The position numbers and the translations under genes are program-made. Below the pieces are notes generated by a model. It saw only the letters and a list, made by a program, of their open reading frames with translations. It did no database searches and was not told the DNA's origin. Positions 26,322-35,172 of a stretch of DNA of 64,000 nucleotides are shown piece by piece. The stretch is taken from assembly GCA_001898965.1 (NCBI GenBank), contig MKVW01000009.1:310001-374000 (forward strand). Direction: 5' to 3'. Positions within the stretch are counted from its first letter, which is position 1. Each line of letters opens with the position of its first letter. Origin of the DNA: Rhizobiales bacterium 62-17 (GTDB lineage: Bacteria > Pseudomonadota > Alphaproteobacteria > Rhizobiales > Beijerinckiaceae).

Positions 26322-27316
26322 CCGCGCTCTGGAATGAAATCCCCCGGCATGGCAAGTGGCTCACCGCCTTGCTGCTGCTCGTCTTCATCGCCGCGCCGCT
26401 GGTGGTCGACCGCTATCTGCTGTCGGTCCTCGTTTTGGTGCTCTATTTCGCCTATCTCGGCCAGGCCTGGAATCTGCTGATGGGCTTCGCCGGCCAATTG
26501 TCGCTCGGCCATGCCCTCTATCTCGGCCTCGGCGCTTATACGGCGACGACGCTCTGGCTGTTGTTTGGCATCGGCCCATGGATCGGCGTCTTCGTCGCCA
26601 TTGCGGTTGCGGCGGCCGCCGGCCTGATCGTCGGCTGGCTCGGCTGGCGCTTTGGCGTCGAGGGCGTCTATTTCGCTTTGCTCACCATTGCCTTCGCCGA
26701 ATTCACCCGCATCGGCTTCGATCATCTGGGCCTCACCGGCGCGTCGGGCGGCCTGTTCCTGCCCGTCAGCCCGACGGCGCATGACTGGTGGAATCTGAAC
26801 GGCGGCGTGCATCTGTTCTACTACGTGGCCTTGATCCTCGCGATCGCCGCCACCCTGCTCGCCGCCTGGCTGCGGCAATCGCCGCTCGGCTATCGTTGGC
26901 TCGCCGTGCGCGAGGATCCGGAGGCGGCGCAAGCGGTCGGCATCAATGTCTTTCGCGTGCGCATGATCGCCATGCTGATCTCCGCCGGCATGACCGCTGT
27001 CGGCGGCGTCTTCTACGGCTTCTATTATCGCAACCTGTTTCCCTCGCAGATTTTCGACATCAGCCGCTCCATCGAATTGATTCTCGGCCCCATCATCGGC
27101 GGTCTCGGCACGATCTTCGGCCCGATCGTCGGCGCCATCATCCTGACACCGGTGGGCGAAAGTCTCACCACCTTCATGCAGAGTTCCGGCCTCAACGTGC
27201 CCGGCGCCAAATCGATCTTCTACGGCATCATCCTGATGATCATCATTTCGTTGCGGCCATCGGGCGTCTGGCCCTGGCTCGCCAAACATCTGCGTCTCGA
27301 CAGGCCGAAGTCATGA
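26318..27316 (+). CDS. livM: branched-chain-type ABC transporter permease LivM
   Basis: A 332-residue permease with about nine helices. Family signatures are YFAYLGQAWNLLMGFAGQLSLGHALYLGLGAY near the N-terminus and the GLGTIFGPIVGAIILTPVGE block near the C-terminus, preceded by AVREDPEAAQAVGINVFRVR. It pairs with LivH. Start and stop overlap livH and livG by four bases each, showing translational coupling. Confidence 0.95.
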   Translation: MTALWNEIPRHGKWLTALLLLVFIAAPLVVDRYLLSVLVLVLYFAYLGQAWNLLMGFAGQLSLGHALYLGLGAYTATTLWLLFGIGPWIGVFVAIAVAAAAGLIVGWLGWRFGVEGVYFALLTIAFAEFTRIGFDHLGLTGASGGLFLPVSPTAHDWWNLNGGVHLFYYVALILAIAATLLAAWLRQSPLGYRWLAVREDPEAAQAVGINVFRVRMIAMLISAGMTAVGGVFYGFYYRNLFPSQIFDISRSIELILGPIIGGLGTIFGPIVGAIILTPVGESLTTFMQSSGLNVPGAKSIFYGIILMIIISLRPSGVWPWLAKHLRLDRPKS

Positions 27317-28035
27317 GCGGCCTGCTTTCCGTCAACGGCGTCAACAAGCGCTTCCGCGGCCTCGCCGCGGTGAGCGATGTCAGTTTCGAGGTGCAACCGG
27401 GCGAAATCTTCGCGGTGATCGGGCCCAATGGCGCCGGCAAGACGACGCTGTTCAACATGATCGCCGGCGCCATGGTCGCCGACAGCGGCACGATCCATTT
27501 CGACGGCCGGCCGATCGACGGACTGCGCGCCGACGAAATCGCCCAGCGCGGCATCGGCCGCACCTTTCAGATCGTCAAACCCTTTCCAGCGCTCTCCGTC
27601 GAAGAGAATGTCGTCATCGGCGCCCTGCTGCACACCGCGACGATCGACGAGGCGCGCATGGTGGCGCGCGACATTCTGCAACAGCTTGATCTGAGCGCCA
27701 AACGCAACCAGATCGCCGCCAGCCTCACCTTGCCTGACCGCAAGCGCCTGGAAGTCGCCCGCGCCTTGGCGACCAAACCGAAACTGCTGCTGCTCGATGA
27801 AGTGATGGCCGGTTTGCGGCCAACGGAAACCGATCGCATCGTCGCCATCCTCAAGGATCTCAACCGCACCGGCCTCACCATTCTGCTGATCGAACATGTC
27901 ATGCGCGCCGTCACCGCGCTCGCCTCGCGCATCCTGGTGTTGCAGCACGGCGCAGTGATCGCCGAGGGCACGCCCGAGACGGTGCTGCGCGAACGCGCGG
28001 TGATCGAATCCTATCTCGGCGTGGAGGAACTGTGA
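27313..28035 (+). CDS. livG: branched-chain-type ABC transporter ATPase LivG
   Basis: A 240-residue ATPase with Walker A GPNGAGKTT, Q-loop GIGRTFQIVKPF, Walker B LLLLDEVMAGL and the H-loop His in IEHVM. The ABC signature is unusual: LTLPDRKRLEVARAL instead of the LSYGQQRRLE form, and the residue after the catalytic Glu is Val rather than Pro. Similar variants occur in some rhizobial LivG-like proteins as far as I recall. An in-frame reading runs far upstream inside livM, but the ATG at 27313 overlaps the livM stop and begins the domain properly. It couples to livF by a 4-base overlap. Confidence 0.93.
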   Translation: MSGLLSVNGVNKRFRGLAAVSDVSFEVQPGEIFAVIGPNGAGKTTLFNMIAGAMVADSGTIHFDGRPIDGLRADEIAQRGIGRTFQIVKPFPALSVEENVVIGALLHTATIDEARMVARDILQQLDLSAKRNQIAASLTLPDRKRLEVARALATKPKLLLLDEVMAGLRPTETDRIVAILKDLNRTGLTILLIEHVMRAVTALASRILVLQHGAVIAEGTPETVLRERAVIESYLGVEEL

Positions 28036-28739
28036 TGCTCACAGTCGACAACCTCAGCGTCTTCTATGGCGATGCCCAGGCCCTCGATGACGTGAGCCTT
28101 GCCGTCGAGGCCGGCACGATCGTCGCCATCGTCGGCGCCAACGGCGCGGGCAAGACATCGTTGATTCGCACCATCGGCGGCATGATCAAGCCGGCAACGG
28201 GCCGTATCCGCTTTCGCGATCAGGAGATCGCCGGCTGGCCCAGCCATCTCGTCTGCAATCTCGGCATCGGCCAGGTGGCGGAAGGCCGCCAGGTTTTCCC
28301 CTCCCTCACTGTCGCGGAAAATCTCGACATGGGCGCCATGCTGCCGCGCGCCCGGGCCAATCGGGCGCGCAACCGCCAGCGCGTCGAAGCCATGTTCCCC
28401 AAACTGTCGGAGAGACTTGGTCAGGCGGCGGGCACTTTGTCGGGCGGCGAACAGCAGATGCTGGCCATCGGCCGCTGCCTGATGGGCGAGCCGGAGCTGA
28501 TCATGTTCGATGAGCCCTCCCTTGGCCTCGCCCCCTCCATCGTCCATGACGTGCTGAAGGCCATTCGCGATCTCAATGCGTCGGGCATGACCTGCGTCCT
28601 GGTCGAGCAGAATGTCGCCGTGTCGCTGAAAATCGCCAATCGCGCCTATGTGCTCGAAAACGGCCGCGTCACCCTGTCGGGCACCGGGGCGGAATTGCTC
28701 GCCGACGAGCGCGTGCGCCAAGCCTATCTCGGACTTTAA
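28032..28739 (+). CDS. livF: branched-chain-type ABC transporter ATPase LivF
   Basis: A 235-residue ATPase with Walker A GANGAGKTS, the LivF-type VAEGRQVFPSLTVAENL segment, a complete signature LSGGEQQML, Walker B LIMFDEPSLGLAP and H-loop/switch region VEQNVAVSLK. It pairs with LivG to power import. It is the last transporter gene; the GntR-family regulator gene starts 49 bases downstream and may be co-transcribed. Confidence 0.95.
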   Translation: MMLTVDNLSVFYGDAQALDDVSLAVEAGTIVAIVGANGAGKTSLIRTIGGMIKPATGRIRFRDQEIAGWPSHLVCNLGIGQVAEGRQVFPSLTVAENLDMGAMLPRARANRARNRQRVEAMFPKLSERLGQAAGTLSGGEQQMLAIGRCLMGEPELIMFDEPSLGLAPSIVHDVLKAIRDLNASGMTCVLVEQNVAVSLKIANRAYVLENGRVTLSGTGAELLADERVRQAYLGL

Positions 28740-28788
28740 CAAGCCCCGGCAAGCACTGGCTTGTCAGCATCTTGGCGTATCTCGTATT

Positions 28789-29532
28789 ATGGCATTCGAA
28801 AAACCATCGCGAGACGCAAAGGCCGACATGCCTCCCCCGAAGAAAGCCGCCGTCGAACCCTTGTCGCTGAATGTCGGCGGGCTCTCGCGCAGCTTGCGCG
28901 AGCTGGCGCTGGAAAAGATGCGCGACGCGATCATCGAATCGCATTTCAAACCGGGCGCGCGCCTGGTCGAACGCGATCTGTGCACGCAGCTCGGCGTCAG
29001 CCGCACCATCGTGCGCGAAGTGTTGCGCCATCTCGAATCCGAGGGGCTTGTTTCAACGACAGGCACGCGCGGTCCCATCGTCGCGCTGACGACGCCCGAG
29101 CAGGCGATGCAGATCTATGAAATCCGCGGCGCCCTCGAAGGCATGGCCGCCAAGGCCTGCGCGCAAGGCAACAAGGCTGAAATCGCCGATGCGCTCGACG
29201 CGGCATTGGAACGGATCAGAAGCGCCTATCGCAAGCGCGACATGAACCGCGTGCTGAGCGAGACATCGGAATTCTACCGCACCTTGTTCGAAAGCGCCGG
29301 GCGCGATGTCGCCTGGGGCGTGGTGAGCGCACTCACCGCCCGCATCAATCGCCTGCGCTCGATGACGATCCGCACGCCGGGACGCGACGCCAACGGACCC
29401 GCCCAAATGCAGCGCATCGTCGATGCCATCCGCAAGGGCAATGGCGACGCCGCCGCCCGCGCCGCCCAGGAGCATGTCGCCCAGGCCTCGGCCATCGCCC
29501 GCGACGTGCTGGCGGACAGCGCGACGGCTTAA
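28789..29532 (+). CDS. GntR-family regulator, FCD (FadR-like) subgroup
   Basis: A 247-residue regulator with an N-terminal winged helix (about 30-100). Motifs are KMRDAIIESHFKPGARLVERDLCTQLGVSRTIVREVLRHLESEGLV and the wing GTRGPIVA. A helical FCD ligand domain follows, starting at YEIRGALEGMAAKACAQG. FCD regulators bind organic acids with a metal through three His residues and usually repress adjacent catabolic or transport genes. The ATG at 28789 follows the livF stop by 49 bases; an in-frame opening upstream lies within livF. A TGGTATGCCA half-palindrome in front of the downstream catabolic genes (29729) is a likely operator. The effector is unknown. Confidence 0.9.
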   Translation: MAFEKPSRDAKADMPPPKKAAVEPLSLNVGGLSRSLRELALEKMRDAIIESHFKPGARLVERDLCTQLGVSRTIVREVLRHLESEGLVSTTGTRGPIVALTTPEQAMQIYEIRGALEGMAAKACAQGNKAEIADALDAALERIRSAYRKRDMNRVLSETSEFYRTLFESAGRDVAWGVVSALTARINRLRSMTIRTPGRDANGPAQMQRIVDAIRKGNGDAAARAAQEHVAQASAIARDVLADSATA

Positions 29533-29566
29533 ACTTCTTAACTATCTGATTTATCTAAAATCTGAG

Positions 29567-29678
29567 TGTCATCCCGGACACCTGCGCAGCAGGTGATCCG
29601 GGACCCAGGGGCGTCCGGCTGAAGGCCCTACCACGCGCCCCTGGCTCCCGGGTCGCCTGTCGGCGCCCGGGATGACAC
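29567..29678. repeat. palindromic intergenic repeat element, copy 2
   Basis: Starts TGTCATCCCGGACACC and ends GCGCCCGGGATGACAC. Inner arms include TGATCCGGGACCCAGGGGC and GCCCCTGGCTCCCGGGTCG, so it folds into a long imperfect hairpin. It shares outer and inner arms with the copy at 25247-25391 but has a different loop. It lies between the GntR gene and the amino-acid-synthesis-family gene and could also act as a terminator. Confidence 0.85.
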
Positions 29679-29728
29679 CGGGGTTTAAGCAAGCCTCCCC
29701 CAATTCGGCCGATTGACGCCTGCCATTT

Positions 29729-29738
29729 TGGTATGCCA
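29729..29738. promoter_or_regulatory. candidate GntR/FCD operator
   Basis: TGGTATGCCA differs by one base from TGGTATACCA, the palindrome type bound by several FadR/VanR-subgroup GntR regulators. It lies within an AT-rich promoter-like stretch (ATAATATAATAG) 37 bases before the GTG start at 29775. Regulator assignment is inferred from proximity. Confidence 0.45.
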
Positions 29739-29774
29739 TAATATAATAGTATTGAATGGCACAGGAAGAAGCCC

Positions 29775-30377
29775 GTGGCTTTAGCGCTCCGTAAAACACT
29801 GCTGCAGGTCGAGACGACCTTCATCGAAGGCCAGAAGGCCGCCGCGCAACCGCTGAAACTGTTCGCGGCCATGGCGGTGCTCACCAATCCTTGGGCCGGC
29901 CGCGGCTTCGTTGAAAATCTCAAACCCGAAATCCACGAGATCGCGCCGGTGCTCGGCCAGCTCCTCACCGGCATGATCCTCGAGGCCGTGGGTTCCGGCG
30001 AAGCGGTCGAGGGCTATGGCAAGGCGGCGGTCGTCGGCCTCGATGGTGAGGTCGAACACGGTTCCGCGCTCATCCACACGCTGCGTTTCGGCAATCACTA
30101 TCGCCAGGCCGTCGGCGCCAAATCCTATCTCGCCTTCACCAACACGCGCGGCCCCGCCAACGCGCCGCTCATGATCCCGCTGATGGACAAGAATGACGAA
30201 GGCCGTCGCTCGCATTATCTGACGATCCAGACCGCCATTCCCGATGCGCCGGCGGCCAACGAAATCGTCATCGCGCTCGGCGCTTCCGTCGGTGGCCGGC
30301 CGCATCACCGCATCGGCAACCGCTACGAAGACCTCAAAGACCTCGGTCATGACCTTTCCAATCCCGCCGCGGTCTAA
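29775..30377 (+). CDS. amino acid synthesis family protein (DUF1185/PF06684-like)
   Basis: A 200-residue cytoplasmic protein without membrane segments. It begins MALALRKTLLQVETTFIEGQ and carries the conserved-looking blocks AVLTNPWAGRG, EAVEGYGKAAVVGLDGEVEHGSALIHTLRFGNHYR and VGGRPHHRIGNRYEDL. I recognise this as the family Pfam calls amino acid synthesis (DUF1185); its biochemical role is not established. The start is GTG with AGGAAG eight bases upstream. The downstream alpha/beta hydrolase gene overlaps its last 29 bases, so the two products are coupled and probably act in one pathway fed by the LivHMGF importer or the Bug protein. Confidence 0.8.
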   Translation: MALALRKTLLQVETTFIEGQKAAAQPLKLFAAMAVLTNPWAGRGFVENLKPEIHEIAPVLGQLLTGMILEAVGSGEAVEGYGKAAVVGLDGEVEHGSALIHTLRFGNHYRQAVGAKSYLAFTNTRGPANAPLMIPLMDKNDEGRRSHYLTIQTAIPDAPAANEIVIALGASVGGRPHHRIGNRYEDLKDLGHDLSNPAAV

Positions 30378-31146
30378 AACGCGCGGCGGCGCGGCCTACA
30401 TCGACATAGGCAGCGGCGCCCCCCTGGTTCTGATCCACGGCGTCGGCCTGCGGCTCGAAGCCTGGCTGCCGCAGATCGCGGCGCTTTGCACCGACCATCG
30501 CGTCATCGCCATCGACATGCCCGGCCATGGCGAGAGCGACCGCCTCCCCGACGACGACGCACCGCTTGAAACCTTCGTCGCCTGGTGCGGCACGGCGCTC
30601 GATGATCTCGGTCTCGCTGAGGTCAACCTCGCCGGTCACTCCATGGGCGCCATGATTGCCGGCGGCATGGCCGCCACCTTTGGCAAACGCGTCAAGCGCG
30701 TCGCGCTGCTCAACGGCGTCTATCGCCGCGACGATCAAGCGCGTGCCGCCGTCATCGCCCGCGCCGACGCCATCCGCGCCGGTGAGATCGATTACGACGG
30801 CCCCTTGCAGCGCTGGTTCGACGCGGGTTGCCAGGCGAGCGGCGCCTATCAACTGACCAAGACACTGCTGCGCCAGCTCGATCCGAAAGGCTATGCCACC
30901 GCCTACAGCGCGTTCGCGCGCGGTGATCGCACCTTCGCCGATGCCTGGCCGACCGTTGCTGGCCCCGCGCTGTTTCTCACCGGCGAAGGCGATCCCAATT
31001 CGACGCCCGCCATGGCGCGGGAGATGGCCGCCGCCGCGCCGGCCGGCGCCGCCGAAATCATCGAAAACCACCGCCACATGGTCAATCTGACCGCGCCGCA
31101 GACCGTCAACAAGCTGCTGCGCGACTGGTTGGCCCGCGCAGCTTGA
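30349..31146 (+). CDS. alpha/beta-fold hydrolase
   Basis: A 265-residue hydrolase. The oxyanion segment LVLIHGVGLRLEAW, the DMPGHGESD loop and the nucleophile elbow GHSMGAM are clear; the catalytic acid lies near FLTGEGDPN and the catalytic His is in ENHRHMVN near the C-terminus. This pattern occurs in 3-oxoadipate enol-lactonase-like and carboxylesterase-type enzymes. The ATG at 30349 lies inside the preceding gene (29-base overlap), and the family start (MTFPIPPRS...GAAYIDIGSG) supports it. The substrate is unknown, probably an ester or lactone related to the neighbouring importer. Confidence 0.85.
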   Translation: MTFPIPPRSKTRGGAAYIDIGSGAPLVLIHGVGLRLEAWLPQIAALCTDHRVIAIDMPGHGESDRLPDDDAPLETFVAWCGTALDDLGLAEVNLAGHSMGAMIAGGMAATFGKRVKRVALLNGVYRRDDQARAAVIARADAIRAGEIDYDGPLQRWFDAGCQASGAYQLTKTLLRQLDPKGYATAYSAFARGDRTFADAWPTVAGPALFLTGEGDPNSTPAMAREMAAAAPAGAAEIIENHRHMVNLTAPQTVNKLLRDWLARAA

Positions 31147-31180
31147 GGGCGCACATCTTGAGGGCGGACATCTTGAGGGA
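31142..31180. repeat. 15-bp tandem repeat at the hydrolase stop codon
   Basis: CTTGAGGGCGCACAT and CTTGAGGGCGGACAT are adjacent 15-bp copies followed by a partial third copy (CTTGAGGGA). The hydrolase TGA lies in the first unit, and in-frame TGA triplets recur in each unit. Slipped-strand duplication is a simple explanation. Confidence 0.75.
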
Positions 31181-31222
31181 AAGCCTGCCGTCGCAGGCGC
31201 TGAGAAAGACCGGGAGGGTCGC

Positions 31223-32194
31223 ATGCGTTTTTGGACAACATGGATCGCCACAGCCGTCGCCACGGCCTGCGCTTTCGCGCAACCCGCCGCCGCCGACTAT
31301 CCCGATCGGCCCATCACCTTGATCGTGCCTTATGCCGCCGGTGGCTCCTCCGACATCGTCGGCCGGCTGTTCGCCGAACGGCTTGAGCGGCAGATCGGCC
31401 AACCCTTGGTGATCGAAAATGTCGGCGGTGCCGGCGGCGGGGGCGGCGCCCATCGTGTCGCCACCGCCAAGCCCGATGGCTATACGCTGTTGATCGGTTC
31501 GGGCTCGGAAGTGCTGATCCGCCAGCTCCTGCAGCCGACACCCTATGATGGCCTGAAAGACCTCACCGCCATCAGCATGATCGGCACCGGGCCGATGGTG
31601 GTCATCGGCAAGCCCGGTCTCGCCGCCACATCGCTCGCCGACGTGCTGGCACTTGCCCGCGCCAAGCCGGACACATTGTCTTATGGCAGCGCGGGCGCCG
31701 GCACCTTCATGCATCTCGCCGGCGAAGCGATCAAATTCCGCACGCAGACGAAAATTTCCCATGTCGCCTATCGCGGTGCCGCCCCGGTGATCACCGACGT
31801 GATCGCCGGCCATATCGATCTCGGTGTCGCGTCTCTCGCCTCGGCCCTGCCCTTCATCCAGGCCGGTCAGGCCAAGGCTTTCGCCGTGACCTCGCCCGGA
31901 CGCACCGAATTCGCGCCGCAAGTGCCGCCGCTGTCCGATACGCCAGGCCTTTCGGGATTCAATCTCGAACTCTGGATCGGCTTCTTCGGCCCAGCCAACA
32001 TGCCCGCCGCCATCACCGACAAACTGCGCGCCGGCACTTTGAAAGTTCTCGACGATCCCGAGCTGAAGAAGAAACTCGCCGATCAGGCCATCGCCGTCCG
32101 CAAGCTCGTCGGCGACGATCTCACCCACTTCCTGACCAACGAGAACGATAAATACCGCACCATCATCAAGGATGGCGACATCAAGATGCAGTGA
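31223..32194 (+). CDS. Bug/TctC-type periplasmic binding protein 3
   Basis: A 323-residue Bug-family binding protein with a Sec signal peptide (cleavage near PAAADYP). Typical segments are ITLIVPYAAGGSSDIVGRLFAERL, VIENVGGAGGGGGAHRVATAKPDGYTL and the late LELWIGFFGPANMP block. GGGAGGG precedes the ATG. It lies 76 bases after the alpha/beta hydrolase in the same direction, so it probably belongs to that catabolic group. No TctAB membrane genes are present. Its 3' end overlaps the convergent thiE gene by 14 bases. Confidence 0.92.
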   Translation: MRFWTTWIATAVATACAFAQPAAADYPDRPITLIVPYAAGGSSDIVGRLFAERLERQIGQPLVIENVGGAGGGGGAHRVATAKPDGYTLLIGSGSEVLIRQLLQPTPYDGLKDLTAISMIGTGPMVVIGKPGLAATSLADVLALARAKPDTLSYGSAGAGTFMHLAGEAIKFRTQTKISHVAYRGAAPVITDVIAGHIDLGVASLASALPFIQAGQAKAFAVTSPGRTEFAPQVPPLSDTPGLSGFNLELWIGFFGPANMPAAITDKLRAGTLKVLDDPELKKKLADQAIAVRKLVGDDLTHFLTNENDKYRTIIKDGDIKMQ

Positions 32195-32806
32195 GGGGAC
32201 GATCGAGCGCGGCGCGGAAGCGAAGCACCACCGCTTCCGGATCTTCCGCGCGCATCACATCGCCCATCACCGCAACACCGGCAGCGCCGGCGGCCAGACA
32301 AGCCGGCGCCCGATCGCTGGTGATCCCGCCGAGCGCGATCACCGGCAAGCCGATGGCCCGGACGCGCTGCAATGTCGCCGTGCCCAAAGCTGGGCCATAG
32401 CCGGGCTTGCTGGCGGTGAGGAAGATCGGGCTCAAGGTTGCATAATCAGCACCGGCCGCTTTCGCCGCTTGCACCTCGGCCTCATTGTGAGCGGAGAAGC
32501 CGATCAGCGCATCGGCGCCGAGCAACGCGCGCGCCGCACCTATATCGTCTATCGACGACAGATGAACCGCTGGCGTGCCCACCTCGACCGCCAGCCCGGC
32601 ATCGCCGCCAATCGTCAGCACCGCGTCATATATTCTCGTCAAATCGCGTAGACGCCGTGCAATGTCCCGACGCTCGCCGGCCGCCAGATCGCGATCGCGA
32701 AACCAGATCCAGCGTGCGCCGCCGGCAAGCGCCGCAGCGACCACATCGATGAGATCGCGCGGCGCCTGATGCCGGTCGGTGACAACCAGCAGTCGGTCCG
32801 GCAGGC

Positions 32807-32810
<4 letters not shown>
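32181..32810 (-). CDS. thiE: thiamine phosphate synthase-like (ThiE/TenI family)
   Basis: A 209-residue TIM-barrel protein, the last gene of thiO-S-G-E. ThiE joins HMP-PP and thiazole phosphate into thiamine phosphate. The family outline is visible ([65 protein letters not shown]), but classic ThiE residues are changed: the R-x-KD motif is FRDRD, and the HxGQ-D motif reads HLSSIDD. The GFSAHN segment also resembles TenI thiazole tautomerase (which has SVHS). Position in the operon favours thiamine synthesis, but ThiE versus TenI cannot be decided here. Its start overlaps the thiG stop by four bases. Confidence 0.82.
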
Positions 32811-33574
<764 letters not shown>

Positions 33575-33575
33575 A

Positions 33576-33788
33576 TCAACCTCCCGCAAAAGCGCGGATG
33601 ATTTCCACGCGGTCATCATCGGATAAAGACGTCTTGGCCCACTCGGGCTGACGCACGACCTTGCCGTTCAGCGCGATGGCGAAGCCCTTCGTATTCGGCA
33701 GATCGAGCTCGGCGGTTTCCTCGCGCCAGAGCGCATCGAGCGTCGCGGCGGCGCTGTCGCGTTCCTGGCCATTGACGATCAGTTTCAT
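33576..33788 (-). CDS. thiS: sulfur carrier protein ThiS
   Basis: A 70-residue ubiquitin-like protein ending in the required Gly-Gly (FAGG), which is adenylated and thiocarboxylated to deliver sulfur to ThiG. The start MKLIVNGQE and the [11 protein letters not shown] segment are typical. An in-frame reading extends upstream through thiO, but the ATG at 33788 overlaps the thiO stop by four bases and gives the standard length. The thiG start follows at once. Confidence 0.93.
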   Translation of the reverse strand: MKLIVNGQERDSAAATLDALWREETAELDLPNTKGFAIALNGKVVRQPEWAKTSLSDDDRVEIIRAFAGG

Positions 33789-34969
33789 GCGTGTGCTCCC
33801 ATCAGTTCGTTGAAGCGGGCCGGGCCGAAGTCCGCGGCCGGGCCGGTGATCCGGCCATCGACAACGCATTGCTCGATCGCCGCCGCCGTGACGGGCGCCA
33901 GCAAGTAGCCGTTGCGATGATGGCCGGTGGCGACGAGCAGGCCGGCGACACCGGTCTCGCCGAAAATCGGGGCATCGTCGATCGAGGTCGGCCGGAAGCC
34001 GCTCCACACTGCTTCCAGCGGCATGTCTTCCACACCCGGGAGGGCACGCCGCGCCGCTTCGAGCAGAGCATAGAGACCGCCGGCGGTGACATGATCGTCG
34101 AAGCCGCATTCCTCCATCGTCGCGCCGACGATCAGCGTGCCGTCGCTCTTCGGCGCCAGATGAATCTGTTCGGTCCAGACCATGCGCGACAGGGCTGGCG
34201 CCGTGGGGCGCAACGCCAACGATTGCCCCTTCAGCGGCCGTACGGGAATGTCGAGGCCCATATGATGCGTCCAGGCCCCTTCAGCCAGAACGACGATCCG
34301 CGCCGAACACGTGCCACGCTGCGTCGCAACGCCGATCACGCGGCCTGACGCCAAATCCGGTTGCGCCTCGCATTGCTCCATCAGCGAGCCGCCTTGCGCC
34401 AGAAAGGCCTGACGCAGCGCCGCCATGACACGCGGCGGATCGACCTGATGATCGGCGGGACAGAAAATACCGGCGATGACAGACGGTTTGAGACCGGGCT
34501 CTAGCGCCCGGCATTGCGCGGCGTTGAGCCATTGCGCGGCCAGGCCGCAACGCTGTTGCAGATCGTAACGCATGCGCAGACGGTCGACCTCTTCGCGGCC
34601 GAGCGCCACCAGAAGCACGCCATCGGCGCGATAGTCGACGCTCCCGCCGCCATCACCTTCAAGCTCACGCGCGAACAGCGGCCACAACCGCTGACTTTCG
34701 AGCGCCAGAGCCACATGCGTTTCGCCGCCCGGCTCCAGTTCAGCGGCGGCGGCAAGCATGCCGGTGGCCGCAAGGCTGGCGCCCTGGCCGACAGTGCCGC
34801 GCTCGAACAGCGCAACATCAAGACCGCGGCGCGCCAGACGCCAGCCGATCGACAGACCGATCAAACCGCCGCCGATGATCGCCACGTCGCACGAAGACGG
34901 CTGTGCGCATGCGGGGGTCTGGGCGTCCGGTCGGACACGTCGAAAAGCAGTCTGGGGTGGGCCTCGCAT
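33785..34969 (-). CDS. thiO: glycine oxidase ThiO
   Basis: A 394-residue FAD-dependent oxidase that converts glycine to dehydroglycine for thiazole formation. The dinucleotide-binding motif VAIIGGGLIGLSIGWRLARRG follows an approximately 27-residue N-terminal extension, and the C-terminal ATGHHRNGYLLAP is the conserved FAD-contact region of DAAO-type enzymes. It is the first gene of the operon. Its Shine-Dalgarno GAGGAG lies five bases before the ATG at 34969 and is inside a hairpin, downstream of a TPP riboswitch. Confidence 0.93.
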   Translation of the reverse strand: MRGPPQTAFRRVRPDAQTPACAQPSSCDVAIIGGGLIGLSIGWRLARRGLDVALFERGTVGQGASLAATGMLAAAAELEPGGETHVALALESQRLWPLFARELEGDGGGSVDYRADGVLLVALGREEVDRLRMRYDLQQRCGLAAQWLNAAQCRALEPGLKPSVIAGIFCPADHQVDPPRVMAALRQAFLAQGGSLMEQCEAQPDLASGRVIGVATQRGTCSARIVVLAEGAWTHHMGLDIPVRPLKGQSLALRPTAPALSRMVWTEQIHLAPKSDGTLIVGATMEECGFDDHVTAGGLYALLEAARRALPGVEDMPLEAVWSGFRPTSIDDAPIFGETGVAGLLVATGHHRNGYLLAPVTAAAIEQCVVDGRITGPAADFGPARFNELMGAHA

Positions 34970-34972
34970 CGC

Positions 34973-35001
34973 ATCTCCTCGGCCGGTGTGCCGGCGGAGA
35001 T
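34973..35001 (-). promoter_or_regulatory. Shine-Dalgarno-sequestering hairpin of the thi operon
   Basis: On the minus strand ATCTCCGCCGG and CCGGCCGAGGAGAT can pair around a CACA loop, with a small bulge. The 3' arm contains GAGGAG, the ribosome binding site of thiO. Located just after the TPP aptamer, it is the natural expression platform for translational control. Confidence 0.7.
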
Positions 35002-35029
35002 GATCGGTATGGCTTGCGCGCGAAATCCA

Positions 35030-35137
35030 ATCCCTCCGCCGGTATGAACCGGATCAGGTTCTAAGGATTTCCGCGCGTTCATCCGGATGATCCGGCGTGC
35101 CAGCGGTTTCTCAGCCCCTTGCCGGGGATCTCCCTGG
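35030..35137 (-). promoter_or_regulatory. TPP riboswitch (THI element)
   Basis: Read on the minus strand the region contains the conserved THI-box halves: GGGGCTGAGAAA and ACCTGATCCGG followed by TTCATACCGGCGGAGGGA, closed by GGGAGATCCCC at the 5' side. These are the pyrimidine- and pyrophosphate-sensing parts of the TPP aptamer. It lies about 60 bases before thiO and in the same direction, so thiOSGE is repressed by thiamine pyrophosphate. Confidence 0.95.
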
Positions 35138-35172
35138 AATGGACGCAGTGTGAAACCACGCCCGCCGCGATG

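Noticed and set aside
28787-28795. TTATGGCAT at the GntR start codon as a second operator
   Set aside because: It matches half of the 29729 site but overlaps the start codon and lacks the other half, so it is probably coincidental.
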